This document shows positions 25,410 to 32,766 of a stretch of DNA of 34,952 nucleotides, piece after piece. The notes under the pieces are model-generated. The model saw only the letters and a program-made list of their open reading frames with translations. It did not search any database and was not told the DNA's origin. The stretch comes from an uncultured Prevotellaceae bacterium. GTDB lineage: Bacteria; Bacteroidota; Bacteroidia; Bacteroidales; Bacteroidaceae. Numbering within the stretch: position 1 is the stretch's first letter; each line of letters begins with the position of its first letter. The stretch covers positions 1-34,952 of the forward strand of contig CADBBP010000041.1 of assembly GCA_902792855.1 (NCBI GenBank), written 5' to 3'. Position numbers and translations under genes: made by a program.

Positions 25410-26066
25410 ATGGCAAATTACAAGAGGGCCTTGGAGGCTTACATGGACAAAATAGGTGAGGGAAAACTACTCACCGACGAACAAGAGAGGCAACTGGCGG
25501 AACGCATCCAGCAGGGAGACCGGAAGGCCTTGAATACACTCGTGGAGCGCAATTTGAAATTTGTCGTCTCCATGGCTGGTCAGTACAAGGGGCAGGGGGT
25601 CCCCATCGACGACCTCGTCAGCGAGGGGAATATTGGAATGGTGAAGGCGGCTGAGCGTTTCTCACCGCAATATGGCAAGCGGTTTGTCACTTTCGCCGCT
25701 CCTATCATACGTGATGCCATGGAGGCTTTCATACGCAAAAACGGGGAGGCCATCCGCTCCGTGGACGCCCCCATCCCCGCCGGAAGCAACAACAATTTCA
25801 ACCTGCTCAACATATTGGAAAATACCGACGCACCAATGGCTGACAGTCAGTTGACCAAGGACAGCGACATACAGCAAATGAGCAGGTTCATCACCATTCT
25901 CGCTCCAAGAGAGCAGAGGGTGGTCTCGTTGATCTATGGCATCGAGGGGGAGCGGCACACCATGGCGGAGGTCGCCTCACTGATGGGACTGAAGAGGGAG
26001 CGTGTGCGACAGGTCAGAGACCAGGCGCTTAGGAAGTTGGGAAAGGCGGCAAAGGCGAACGCTTGA
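25410..26066 (+). CDS. Short sigma-70 family factor lacking region 3
   Basis: The 218-aa protein is clearly of RpoD type at both ends. Residues 8-45 resemble region 1.2 (YMDKIGEGKLLTDEQERQLA). Region 2.1-2.2 is NLKFVVSMAGQYKGQG and DLVSEGNIGMVKAAERF. Region 4 is LAPREQRVVSLIYGIEG and a helix-turn-helix at about 184-206 (MAEVASLMGLKRERVRQVRD). Region 2.3 reads TFAAPIIRDAMEAFI, so the tryptophan pair of primary sigma factors is Pro98-Ile99. Region 3.0-3.1, about 60 residues, is missing: IRKNGEAIRSVDAPIP leads straight into the linker NLLNILENTDAPMADSQL. I start at ATG 25410; two upstream codons, TTG and TTG, are in frame. It is probably an alternative sigma factor with its own promoter set. Confidence 0.85.
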   Translation: MANYKRALEAYMDKIGEGKLLTDEQERQLAERIQQGDRKALNTLVERNLKFVVSMAGQYKGQGVPIDDLVSEGNIGMVKAAERFSPQYGKRFVTFAAPIIRDAMEAFIRKNGEAIRSVDAPIPAGSNNNFNLLNILENTDAPMADSQLTKDSDIQQMSRFITILAPREQRVVSLIYGIEGERHTMAEVASLMGLKRERVRQVRDQALRKLGKAAKANA

Positions 26067-26078
26067 GGCTGACCGACC

Positions 26079-27326
26079 TTACTCGTATTTCATCGATTTC
26101 GCCGGTTGGATGTGCGAAATCAAATAACTCGGCCCGATGAGCATCAACACGCTGATGACAAGCGTCCCGATGTTGATGAGAAGGATGAGGGGGATGTCCA
26201 GTTCCACGGGTACGGCATCCACATAGTAGGTGTCGGGGTCGAGTTTCACCATTTTCGTGAAATGCTGCAATGCCACGACACCTATGCCCAAGAGGTTGCC
26301 GATGAGCATTCCCTTGCCGATGATGAAGACGGCAAACCACAGGAAGGTGTGACGGATGGTGCGGTTGCGCGCTCCCATCGCCTTCAAGGTGCCAATCATG
26401 CTCGTCCGCTCGATGATGATGATGAGAAGTCCCGACACCATGGTGAAGACAGCCACGGCCACCATCAGGCCGAGGATGATCCACACGTCGATGTCGAGCA
26501 AGTCGAGCCACGCAAAGACGCTGGGGTAGAGCTGTAGGATGGTTGTCGAGGCGTAAATGGCTCCATGCTTGTCCTCGCGGCGGTCAACAAGAAGGCTGGT
26601 CTCAAAGTCCGACGCATCCAACAGGGAGAAGTCGGACAGCGTCATTTCGGCACCGCTCGCCTGGTCGGGCTCCCAACCGTTCAGACGCACGATGGTGTGA
26701 AGGTCGGTGAAGCAGGTCCCCTCGTCGAAACGGCGCATGTTGGTGCGATAGATGCCTGTGATGGTGAAACGGCGCGTCCGCACGTTGTCGTCGCCCATGA
26801 AGTAGGTGAAGATGCGTGTGCCGGGAGTGAGGTGGAGCTTGTCGGCGATGCTGCTGGAGATGGCTATCTCGTTGCTGCTCTCCGTGTCGCTGAAACGTGG
26901 AAGACGACCCTCTACCATGCAACTGGCGAGGAAGGTGGTGTCGTATTCCTGTGCCAAACCCTTGAACGTCACGCCCAAGAAGTCGCTGTCGGTCTTCAAT
27001 ATCCCTTGTTTCATCGCATAACGCTGCACATGGCGCACACCGGAGATGCCACGGAGCTCGGTGAGCATCGAGTCGTCCATGCACACCGGGTAGGAGCCGT
27101 CGCTGTAGAGCGACTGCATGTTGGCCACGATGATGTGGCTCCCAAATCCCAACACCTTGTCGCGGATGGTGTGCTTGAAGCCAAGCACGACACACACCGA
27201 CACAACCATCACGGCCAAGCCGATGGCGACACCGGCGATGGAGATGCGGATGGCAGGGCGGCTCGCCTTGCGACGGTCGGCCTCGTCGCGTCGGAGGCGG
27301 CGGGCTAAAAACAGGGGAAGGTTCAT
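26079..27326 (-). CDS. LolC/LolE-type ABC transporter permease
   Basis: The 415-aa inner-membrane protein has a basic N-terminus (FLARRLRRDEADRRK). A first helix at about 28-50 (ISIAGVAIGLAVMVVSVCVV) precedes a large periplasmic MacB-type domain (about 51-270). Three C-terminal helices form the FtsX-like permease region (VWIILGLMVAVAVFTMVSGL, then IIERTSMIGTLKAMGA). LolC/E proteins release lipoproteins from the inner membrane with the ATPase LolD and LolA, neither of which is seen here. The gene begins 6 bases after the aminotransferase stop, so they share a transcript. It converges with the sigma gene, with only 12 bases between stops. Confidence 0.88.
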   Translation of the reverse strand: MNLPLFLARRLRRDEADRRKASRPAIRISIAGVAIGLAVMVVSVCVVLGFKHTIRDKVLGFGSHIIVANMQSLYSDGSYPVCMDDSMLTELRGISGVRHVQRYAMKQGILKTDSDFLGVTFKGLAQEYDTTFLASCMVEGRLPRFSDTESSNEIAISSSIADKLHLTPGTRIFTYFMGDDNVRTRRFTITGIYRTNMRRFDEGTCFTDLHTIVRLNGWEPDQASGAEMTLSDFSLLDASDFETSLLVDRREDKHGAIYASTTILQLYPSVFAWLDLLDIDVWIILGLMVAVAVFTMVSGLLIIIIERTSMIGTLKAMGARNRTIRHTFLWFAVFIIGKGMLIGNLLGIGVVALQHFTKMVKLDPDTYYVDAVPVELDIPLILLINIGTLVISVLMLIGPSYLISHIQPAKSMKYE

Positions 27327-27332
27327 CGGGAC

Positions 27333-28538
27333 TTATTCGTCATATACGTGACCCGGATAGCTCTCCAATGCCTTGCGCAATACCAACAAGGCGCGTGTGA
27401 GGTCTTCTTTCTTCAGGACGTAGGCGATGCGCACTTGGTTGACACCGGCTCCGGGGGTGGTGTAGAAACCGGAGGCAGGAGCCATCATCACTGTCTCGCC
27501 CTCGTAGTTGAACTTCTCCAAGCACCAGCGACAGAATTTCTCCGCATCGTCAACAGGGAGTTTCGCCACCGTGTAGAAGGCGCCCATGGGGATGGGGGAA
27601 TAGACGCCGGGGATGCGGTTCAGACCGTCGATGAGGCATTTGCGGCGCTCCACGTACTCGTCATAAACATCGCGGAGATACTCTTCGGAGGTGTCCAGGG
27701 AGGCTTCCGCCACAATCTGGCCGATCAGTGGTGGTGACAGGCGCGCTTGGCAGAATTTCATCACGGCGGCGCGGACGGCTTGGTTTTTCGTGATGAGGGC
27801 GCCGATGCGGATGCCGCACTCGGAGTAGCGCTTCGACACGGAGTCTATCAGGATGACGTTCTGCTCGATGCCTTCCAAGTGGCAGGCGCTGATGTACGGC
27901 GAACCGGTGTAGATGTATTCGCGATACACCTCGTCGGAGAAGAGGTAGAGGTCGTATTTCATCACCAAGTCGCGTATCTGGTTCATCTCACGACGGGTGT
28001 AAAGGTAGCCCGTGGGGTTGTTCGGGTTGCAAATCATGATGGCGCGGGTGCGGTCGTTGATCAGCTCCTCGAATTTCTCCACCTTCGGGAGGGAGAACCC
28101 TTCTTCGATGGTGGTGGCGATGGTGCGAATCTTGGCACCGGCGGAGATGGCGAAGGCCATGTAGTTGGCGTAGGCTGGCTCCGGGACGATGATCTCGTCG
28201 CCGGGGTTCAAGCAGGAGAGGAAGGCGAAAAGCACTGCCTCGCTGCCACCGGAAGTGATGATGATGTCGTCGGCGGTGACGTTGATGTTGTATTTGGCAT
28301 AATAACCCACCAGCTTCTCACGATAGCTTTGATAGCCTTGAGAGGGGGAGTATTCCAAGATGTTGCGGTCGATGGTCTTCAATGCCTCCAAACCCTCGCG
28401 GGGGGTGGGAAGGTCGGGCTGGCCGATGTTCAGGTGATACACCTTCGTGCCACGGCGCTTTGCTGCGGCGGCCAAGGGTGCAAGCTTGCGAATCGGCGAC
28501 TCGGGCATCTCGATTCCACGGATTGATATGTCGGGCAT
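27333..28538 (-). CDS. Class I/II pyridoxal-phosphate aminotransferase, aspartate aminotransferase-like
   Basis: The 401-aa enzyme carries the fold-type I motifs: SGGSEA (about 96-101), NPNNPTG at 171-177, SDEVYREY with the cofactor-binding Asp202, and the Schiff-base lysine Lys236 in SVSKRYSECGIRIG. The C-terminal arginine is in NQVRIAYV. It resembles the aspartate or aromatic aminotransferases (AspC/PatA group) used in amino acid synthesis; the exact substrate is open. I choose ATG 28538. The 63 additional in-frame codons upstream cross a -7 promoter element and have no homology-like pattern. The permease gene follows 6 bases after its stop. Confidence 0.9.
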   Translation of the reverse strand: MPDISIRGIEMPESPIRKLAPLAAAAKRRGTKVYHLNIGQPDLPTPREGLEALKTIDRNILEYSPSQGYQSYREKLVGYYAKYNINVTADDIIITSGGSEAVLFAFLSCLNPGDEIIVPEPAYANYMAFAISAGAKIRTIATTIEEGFSLPKVEKFEELINDRTRAIMICNPNNPTGYLYTRREMNQIRDLVMKYDLYLFSDEVYREYIYTGSPYISACHLEGIEQNVILIDSVSKRYSECGIRIGALITKNQAVRAAVMKFCQARLSPPLIGQIVAEASLDTSEEYLRDVYDEYVERRKCLIDGLNRIPGVYSPIPMGAFYTVAKLPVDDAEKFCRWCLEKFNYEGETVMMAPASGFYTTPGAGVNQVRIAYVLKKEDLTRALLVLRKALESYPGHVYDE

Positions 28539-28636
28539 GATGATATTTTTTTCTATTCGTCTGCAAAGGTAGTGAATAGTTTTTATTTTCATTCCATTCA
28601 TAGCATTTATCATTCGTAAACTTGCTTTTTTTGTTG

Positions 28637-28644
28637 CAAAATTA
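28637..28644 (-). promoter_or_regulatory. Possible -7 element upstream of the aminotransferase
   Basis: On the minus strand TAATTTTG fits the consensus TAnnTTTG. No TTTG was seen at the right distance upstream, so support is partial. The leader would be about 90 bases. Confidence 0.4.
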
Positions 28645-28743
28645 CGCCTTGAATGCCGTAGAACGATGTCATTTTGCCATAAACTCTCTTTTATATGGCT
28701 GTTAGGTGGCCTTTCACATACCGCCAAAATTCACGCCGGGCTT

Positions 28744-28809
28744 GGCAACCTCGCATGAAATCGTTGTTTCCTGGATGGCAACCTCGCACGAAATCGTTGT
28801 TTCCAGGAT
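28744..28809. repeat. 33-bp tandem duplication in the spacer
   Basis: Two units starting GGCAACCTCGCAYGAAATCG lie at 28744 and 28777 and differ at two positions. They sit in the 326-base spacer between the flavoprotein stop and the aminotransferase start. Nothing else was recognised in that spacer apart from the -7 element. Confidence 0.85.
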
Positions 28810-28864
28810 GAATTTGCTATCATTCGCCATCTATACATCCCATCGCTGGACAACAAACACCAAT

Positions 28865-29476
28865 TCACCTGATGAAATTTGTCCACACCGGTTGCTCTTG
28901 TTGTGGATGCTCCTCTGTGTTCAGGTGCTTGATCATCCATGCCATGTTGCGGGCAAGGGTGCGCATCGTCTGCATGCCCTCCTCGTCCAAGGAGGCCTGG
29001 CCGGGAGCCTGACCATACACCATGTTCCAGTATTGGGAACTCACAAGCGGCATGTTCATGATTGTGAAATACTTGTTCAGGCGGTCGAAGGCAGCGGAGG
29101 CACCACCGCGTCGGCAGACGACGACACTGGCTCCGGGCTTGTATTGCAACTGTGGGCCAAGGGAATAGAAAACTCTGTCGAGCAGGGCGCACAGCGAACC
29201 GTTGGGGCCTCCATAATAGACGGGGGAGCCTATCACCAAACCGTCTATCCCATCTTTCACAGCCCTCCAAACACGGTAGTACAAATTGTCGTTGAACGTG
29301 CATTTGCCTATCCTCCCGCACATGCCGCAGGCGATGCAGCCTTGTACGGCACTTTTGCCAATGCTCACTATCTCTGTGGCAACACCCTCTTCATTCAAGG
29401 TTTTGGAAACTTCACTCAATGCCAGGAACGTGTTGCCGTGCTCCCGTGGACTTCCGTTGATTAGCAATACTTTCAT
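28865..29476 (-). CDS. Iron-sulfur flavoprotein-like NAD(P)H-dependent reductase
   Basis: The 203-aa protein has a flavodoxin-like fold, with the FMN phosphate loop NGSPREHGNT at residues 7-16 and the later flavin loop SPVYYGGPNGSL. Four cysteines at 47, 50, 53 and 59 (GCIACGMCGRIGKC) fit the compact Cx2Cx2Cx5C motif of the Isf iron-sulfur flavoproteins, so a 4Fe-4S cluster next to FMN is likely. Such proteins move electrons between ferredoxins, quinones or oxygen species in anaerobes. It starts 15 bases after the stop of the GH9-type gene on the same strand, so they may be co-transcribed, although no metabolic link is obvious. Confidence 0.85.
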   Translation of the reverse strand: MKVLLINGSPREHGNTFLALSEVSKTLNEEGVATEIVSIGKSAVQGCIACGMCGRIGKCTFNDNLYYRVWRAVKDGIDGLVIGSPVYYGGPNGSLCALLDRVFYSLGPQLQYKPGASVVVCRRGGASAAFDRLNKYFTIMNMPLVSSQYWNMVYGQAPGQASLDEEGMQTMRTLARNMAWMIKHLNTEEHPQQEQPVWTNFIR

Positions 29477-29491
29477 AACTTGTGTCGTTTT

Positions 29492-32011
29492 TTACCACTC
29501 ATTGGCGGCTGCCAGTGCGAGGAACATGTAGTGTGACGAAGCGCCTCCCAAGCAGTATTCTGTCTGCTGCCACAGGAAAGGGAAGCGGAGCAATTCCGGG
29601 AAGTCGGGCCTGATGAGGGCCGTGCCCGACACCACGCCACCGGGAATGTAGCTCCAGTCGGCACGGTTGGCACCGTATGCCACGGTGGCGGAGGATGCAC
29701 CGACGCCGGAGGCGAAGGATTCGGTGTTCACGCCCGGGTGGCAGCCCAGGACGAAGTTGAGCGCATTCCACACCGGGGCCATGGAGAACACCTCAGGGTA
29801 GGCCTTGGCAAGGAAATAATGCCGGAAGGCGAAATTTTGGATGTCCCATCCTGCACCCCATATCTGCGGCCTGTAGGGTACGCCGTATGGCGTTTCCCCG
29901 GCCATGGAGGTGATCTGTGTGGCAAGGGCCGGCATGGCCTTTTCCACCGCCTGGGCCAGTTGGCGTGCCTTGCGGTTGGTGGAGGTGCGGAGGGTCTTGT
30001 CAAGGCGTGCGATGTGCCATCCCACTTCTCCAAGGTGTGTGGTGATGAAGTCTGCCTCGCTCACAAGGTAGTCGAGGTAGGCTGCCTCGCCCGTGGCGAG
30101 GTACAGTTCCACGGCGGCGTGTATCTTGGCTCCCTTGCCACGTTCAGGCACCGCCTTGTCGAAGAGCGTGCGGGCGATGTCCAAACAAGCGGTGGAGAGC
30201 GTGTCGTTGAACCCTTTCAACGGGCGGGAGATGGCGGCCAGTTGGGCGGCAGTGCTCATCTCCCTGTACGGGTTGTCCTCGGTGAAAATCCAGCGGTCGT
30301 CGGAGTTGCCCGCCACGCCGTCGGTCATGGCGGAAGCATCGCCCAAAAGCACATACTGTCGAACGGTGGGGCAGATGATGCCACGGTAGAGACGGCCCAG
30401 TGCCTTGTAGGAGGCAACGACGCTCAGGGCGCCGTTCTCTATCTGCTGCAGGAGGTCGTTGCGGCCGTCGGGTTGGTGTATCTCCGTCAGATGACGGGCT
30501 TGGTCGATGGATGTGACGTCGATGTCGGGATGGAATGTCTCAAATGCCAAGGTGAGGATGAAGGACTCGCCAGCCTGTGATTCCACACGCAGGTCGAAGT
30601 CGCCCGCGTCGTGCCAGCCGCCGATGTTGACACCGGGAACTTTCTGCTTGGGGGCATAGGGAGACAAGTTCGGTTGCTGCGCATAGCCGTCGATGTGGTT
30701 GCCGGCGGGAGCCATGAGGGCGTCGTCGAGATGGCAGGCGTCATGCCACACCCGATATTTCTCGTTCACCCGCATGTGGCACATCTGAACGGGAAGGAAA
30801 TATTCCAGCACCGGCTGCCACACGCCACGCTGATAGACATCGTCGCCGATGCGGAACACTGCCGACGATGCATCGCCATAGCACACCTGGTAGAGGCCGG
30901 GGGACTCCACGGTGCTGAAGTCGGCTTTCAGGTACCGATAGCGGAGGAAGTTGCCCCACTCCGAGGTGGGGAGTTCCGATACCATCTGCGGCCCCTGCTC
31001 CGTGATTTTCATCAGGCGGGCGACGGGAAGCGGGGTGTCGTGCTCGTCGAGCTCTATCACGGCCGTTTTCTGCTGTTTGCCATGGTAGCCCACCTGCGAC
31101 ACTTGGACCACAGGCTGGCGCACCCATCCTTGAACCACATGGGGGGTGATGAACCACTTGATGGCGGACTTGGTGATGCCGTGCGGCACCTCCTCGCGAA
31201 GGACAAACCATCCGTTGTTGTGATTCATCCTCCCGTCATAGAGCGACATCGTCCCGGTCTGGGACGCCACGGTGAAGCGCAGCAGGTCGTCGTCGGGGCA
31301 GACGGTGAACGCACGCCCTTGGCAATAGGGGAGGGAAACGATGTCGTCGGCTGCCATGGGCGAGTAGCCGGAGCCAATCAGTTGGCTGAGGTCGGCTACC
31401 GGACGTCCCTTCGGGCGGAGCGGACTGGCAAGGGGGTGGTTGGGCTGGCGGATGGCCAACGGACTATTGGGCTGCTGTGGGAAGAGACCCGTGGAGCCGT
31501 CCATGATCCAGTGCTTGCCGAACAGCACGCCGGGAAACAACTCCAGGTTGAACCCCACACGTCCCACATAAGCTTCGGGAAGTGGCTCTTCCAAGTCCAC
31601 GGTCACCAGAATGCCGGCACCCTGGGCCTCCACCCGCACTTGGTAGTTCATCTTCAAGTCGGGGTAGATCATCGGGTTGAAGCCGGTGAGATGACGGGAA
31701 CTGTCGGGGTAGCACAGGCTGGCGGTGATGGACTGCTGGCCAACGGTGCGACCCACTTGGCGGGGCACTGGCTGCCACTGACCGGGCGTGGGCTCCAAGC
31801 GCAAGTCGCCATTGGTGGCGATGCGCACGCCGTGCATGAGCAGGCTCACGCCACCTTGGTGACCCTCGGGATAGATGTCGTCGAAGGCCATCACGTCAAC
31901 ACCGCCGTTGCGGAAATAGCCTTTCTCGCACAAAGAAAAATTCTGGGCCGTCAAGGAAAGCCCCCACGATGCGCATAATAGGATGAAAAATAAACGTCGT
32001 GTCATGGTCAT
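29492..32011 (-). CDS. GH9-type glycoside hydrolase with Ig-like CelD_N domain
   Basis: The 839-aa protein has a signal peptide (RRLFFILLCASWGLSLTAQ), an uncharacterised beta-rich region of about 280 residues with a Pro-rich stretch near 178-203, an Ig-like CelD_N domain (about 302-388, VSQVGYHGKQQKTAV), and a GH9 (alpha/alpha)6 catalytic domain. The catalytic aspartates are in GGWHDAGDFD (about 464-473). The probable acid glutamate is Glu819 in WQQTEYCLGGASSHY. The usual His-His-Arg motif after the LG.xP block is not seen (LGCHPGVNTESFASGVG). GH9 enzymes mostly cut beta-1,4-glucans; the substrate here may differ. I start at ATG 32011 (or 32005), because the longer frame would run through the promoter. 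Confidence 0.85.
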   Translation of the reverse strand: MTMTRRLFFILLCASWGLSLTAQNFSLCEKGYFRNGGVDVMAFDDIYPEGHQGGVSLLMHGVRIATNGDLRLEPTPGQWQPVPRQVGRTVGQQSITASLCYPDSSRHLTGFNPMIYPDLKMNYQVRVEAQGAGILVTVDLEEPLPEAYVGRVGFNLELFPGVLFGKHWIMDGSTGLFPQQPNSPLAIRQPNHPLASPLRPKGRPVADLSQLIGSGYSPMAADDIVSLPYCQGRAFTVCPDDDLLRFTVASQTGTMSLYDGRMNHNNGWFVLREEVPHGITKSAIKWFITPHVVQGWVRQPVVQVSQVGYHGKQQKTAVIELDEHDTPLPVARLMKITEQGPQMVSELPTSEWGNFLRYRYLKADFSTVESPGLYQVCYGDASSAVFRIGDDVYQRGVWQPVLEYFLPVQMCHMRVNEKYRVWHDACHLDDALMAPAGNHIDGYAQQPNLSPYAPKQKVPGVNIGGWHDAGDFDLRVESQAGESFILTLAFETFHPDIDVTSIDQARHLTEIHQPDGRNDLLQQIENGALSVVASYKALGRLYRGIICPTVRQYVLLGDASAMTDGVAGNSDDRWIFTEDNPYREMSTAAQLAAISRPLKGFNDTLSTACLDIARTLFDKAVPERGKGAKIHAAVELYLATGEAAYLDYLVSEADFITTHLGEVGWHIARLDKTLRTSTNRKARQLAQAVEKAMPALATQITSMAGETPYGVPYRPQIWGAGWDIQNFAFRHYFLAKAYPEVFSMAPVWNALNFVLGCHPGVNTESFASGVGASSATVAYGANRADWSYIPGGVVSGTALIRPDFPELLRFPFLWQQTEYCLGGASSHYMFLALAAANEW

Positions 32012-32035
32012 GTCGGTTGGTCGTTTTTCGTTTTG

Positions 32036-32067
32036 CAAAGATAGTTGTTTCATGGGAAATGGTCAAA
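32036..32067 (-). promoter_or_regulatory. Promoter of the GH9-type gene
   Basis: On the minus strand TTTG (32067-32064) and TATCTTTG (32043-32036) are 20 bases apart, an exact fit to the Bacteroidota -33/-7 pattern. Transcription would start near 32030, about 20 bases before the ATG at 32011, and this decides the start codon. Confidence 0.75.
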
Positions 32068-32160
32068 CAATCACGCGGAAATGTTTCAACATAAGACTCA
32101 AAGGGTGGATGCTTGCGGGGGAGTGAGGATGCATGGAGCCTTCGGGTGGTGTGAAATGGA

Positions 32161-32193
32161 AGAGGGCCTGGCCGTTTCAAGCCATGGCCCTCT
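32161..32193. repeat. Stable hairpin in the divergent spacer
   Basis: AGAGGGCCTGGC and GCCATGGCCCTCT pair with one bulged T around the loop CGTTTCAA, giving 12 bp of stem. It lies about 100 bases upstream of the GH9 promoter and 12 bases before TACATTTG at 32203-32210, itself a match to the -7 consensus. It may end a short transcript or be a dispersed element. Confidence 0.5.
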
Positions 32194-32202
32194 CATTTTC
32201 AC

Positions 32203-32716
32203 TACATTTGCAATAAGATTATGATTCTTCTCGAACCTTTTTTTTAATCAGCTAACAAAACCTAAAAAACTAAATGTATGAAAATCAGTAATACCAATAG
32301 TTGTAGTGGTGATTTGCCTTGGATAATCTATTTAGCATGATATTTTGTTTGTCCTGCCCGCCATCATCAACGATGACGAAGGGAACGCCCTCAAGTTCTC
32401 CGTTGTTTCATGTGAAATTTCTTTTGTTCTGGGAACAATTTTCTGCACTGTCTATCCTGTCCGATTTGCAATTGAGTCCATGCTGTGCTGCATTTGATAC
32501 TTTTTATCGTTTCATAAACGATGATAGGCATCTAATCAGGTTTGTAAAACCATTTTTTATCGATGCAAAATTAATAGGATTATTGCAAAGGTTGTTTTCC
32601 TTTTATATCCTCTTTCTACCCATTTGTATCTTGGATACATTATGGATGTAATTGAATACATTTCGGCTGAAAAATGTTAAAAAAAATAATCCTTGGACAA
32701 ATATGTGGGGCAAAGA
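32203..32716. other. A+T-rich spacer upstream of the sensor gene
   Basis: This stretch of about 500 bases holds no gene I can support. TACATTTG at 32203-32210 could be a plus-strand -7 element. A 20-codon frame at 32278-32340 (start MKISNTNSCSG) follows it, too short to call. The rest is A+T-rich without repeats I could identify. A 110-codon frame at 32319-32651 lacks any recognisable protein pattern. Confidence 0.4.
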
Positions 32717-32747
32717 TTGGCAAAATGACGATAAATGATTAATTTTG
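32717..32747 (+). promoter_or_regulatory. Promoter of the sensor gene
   Basis: TAATTTTG at 32740-32747 fits the -7 consensus, and TTG at 32717-32719 lies 20 bases upstream. The start codon at 32767 would leave a very short leader of about 13 bases. Confidence 0.6.
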
Positions 32748-32766
32748 TCTGAAAACGAGCTAATCC

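Noticed and set aside
28539-28727. 63-codon N-terminal extension of the aminotransferase
   Set aside because: It would span the -7 element at 28637-28644, and its residues do not resemble the family. ATG 28538 gives the normal start.
30611-31978. 455-codon plus-strand frame opposite the GH9-type gene
   Set aside because: The minus-strand gene has clear catalytic motifs, a signal peptide and promoter. The plus frame is a shadow rich in His, Val and Gly.
32012-32053. Upstream ATG for the GH9-type protein
   Set aside because: It lies within the promoter, upstream of the expected transcript start, and would put 14 extra residues before the signal peptide.
32319-32651. 110-codon frame in the spacer before the sensor gene
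   Set aside because: It has no signal, domain or ribosome-site support and uneven composition. It looks like a chance open frame in A+T-rich DNA.
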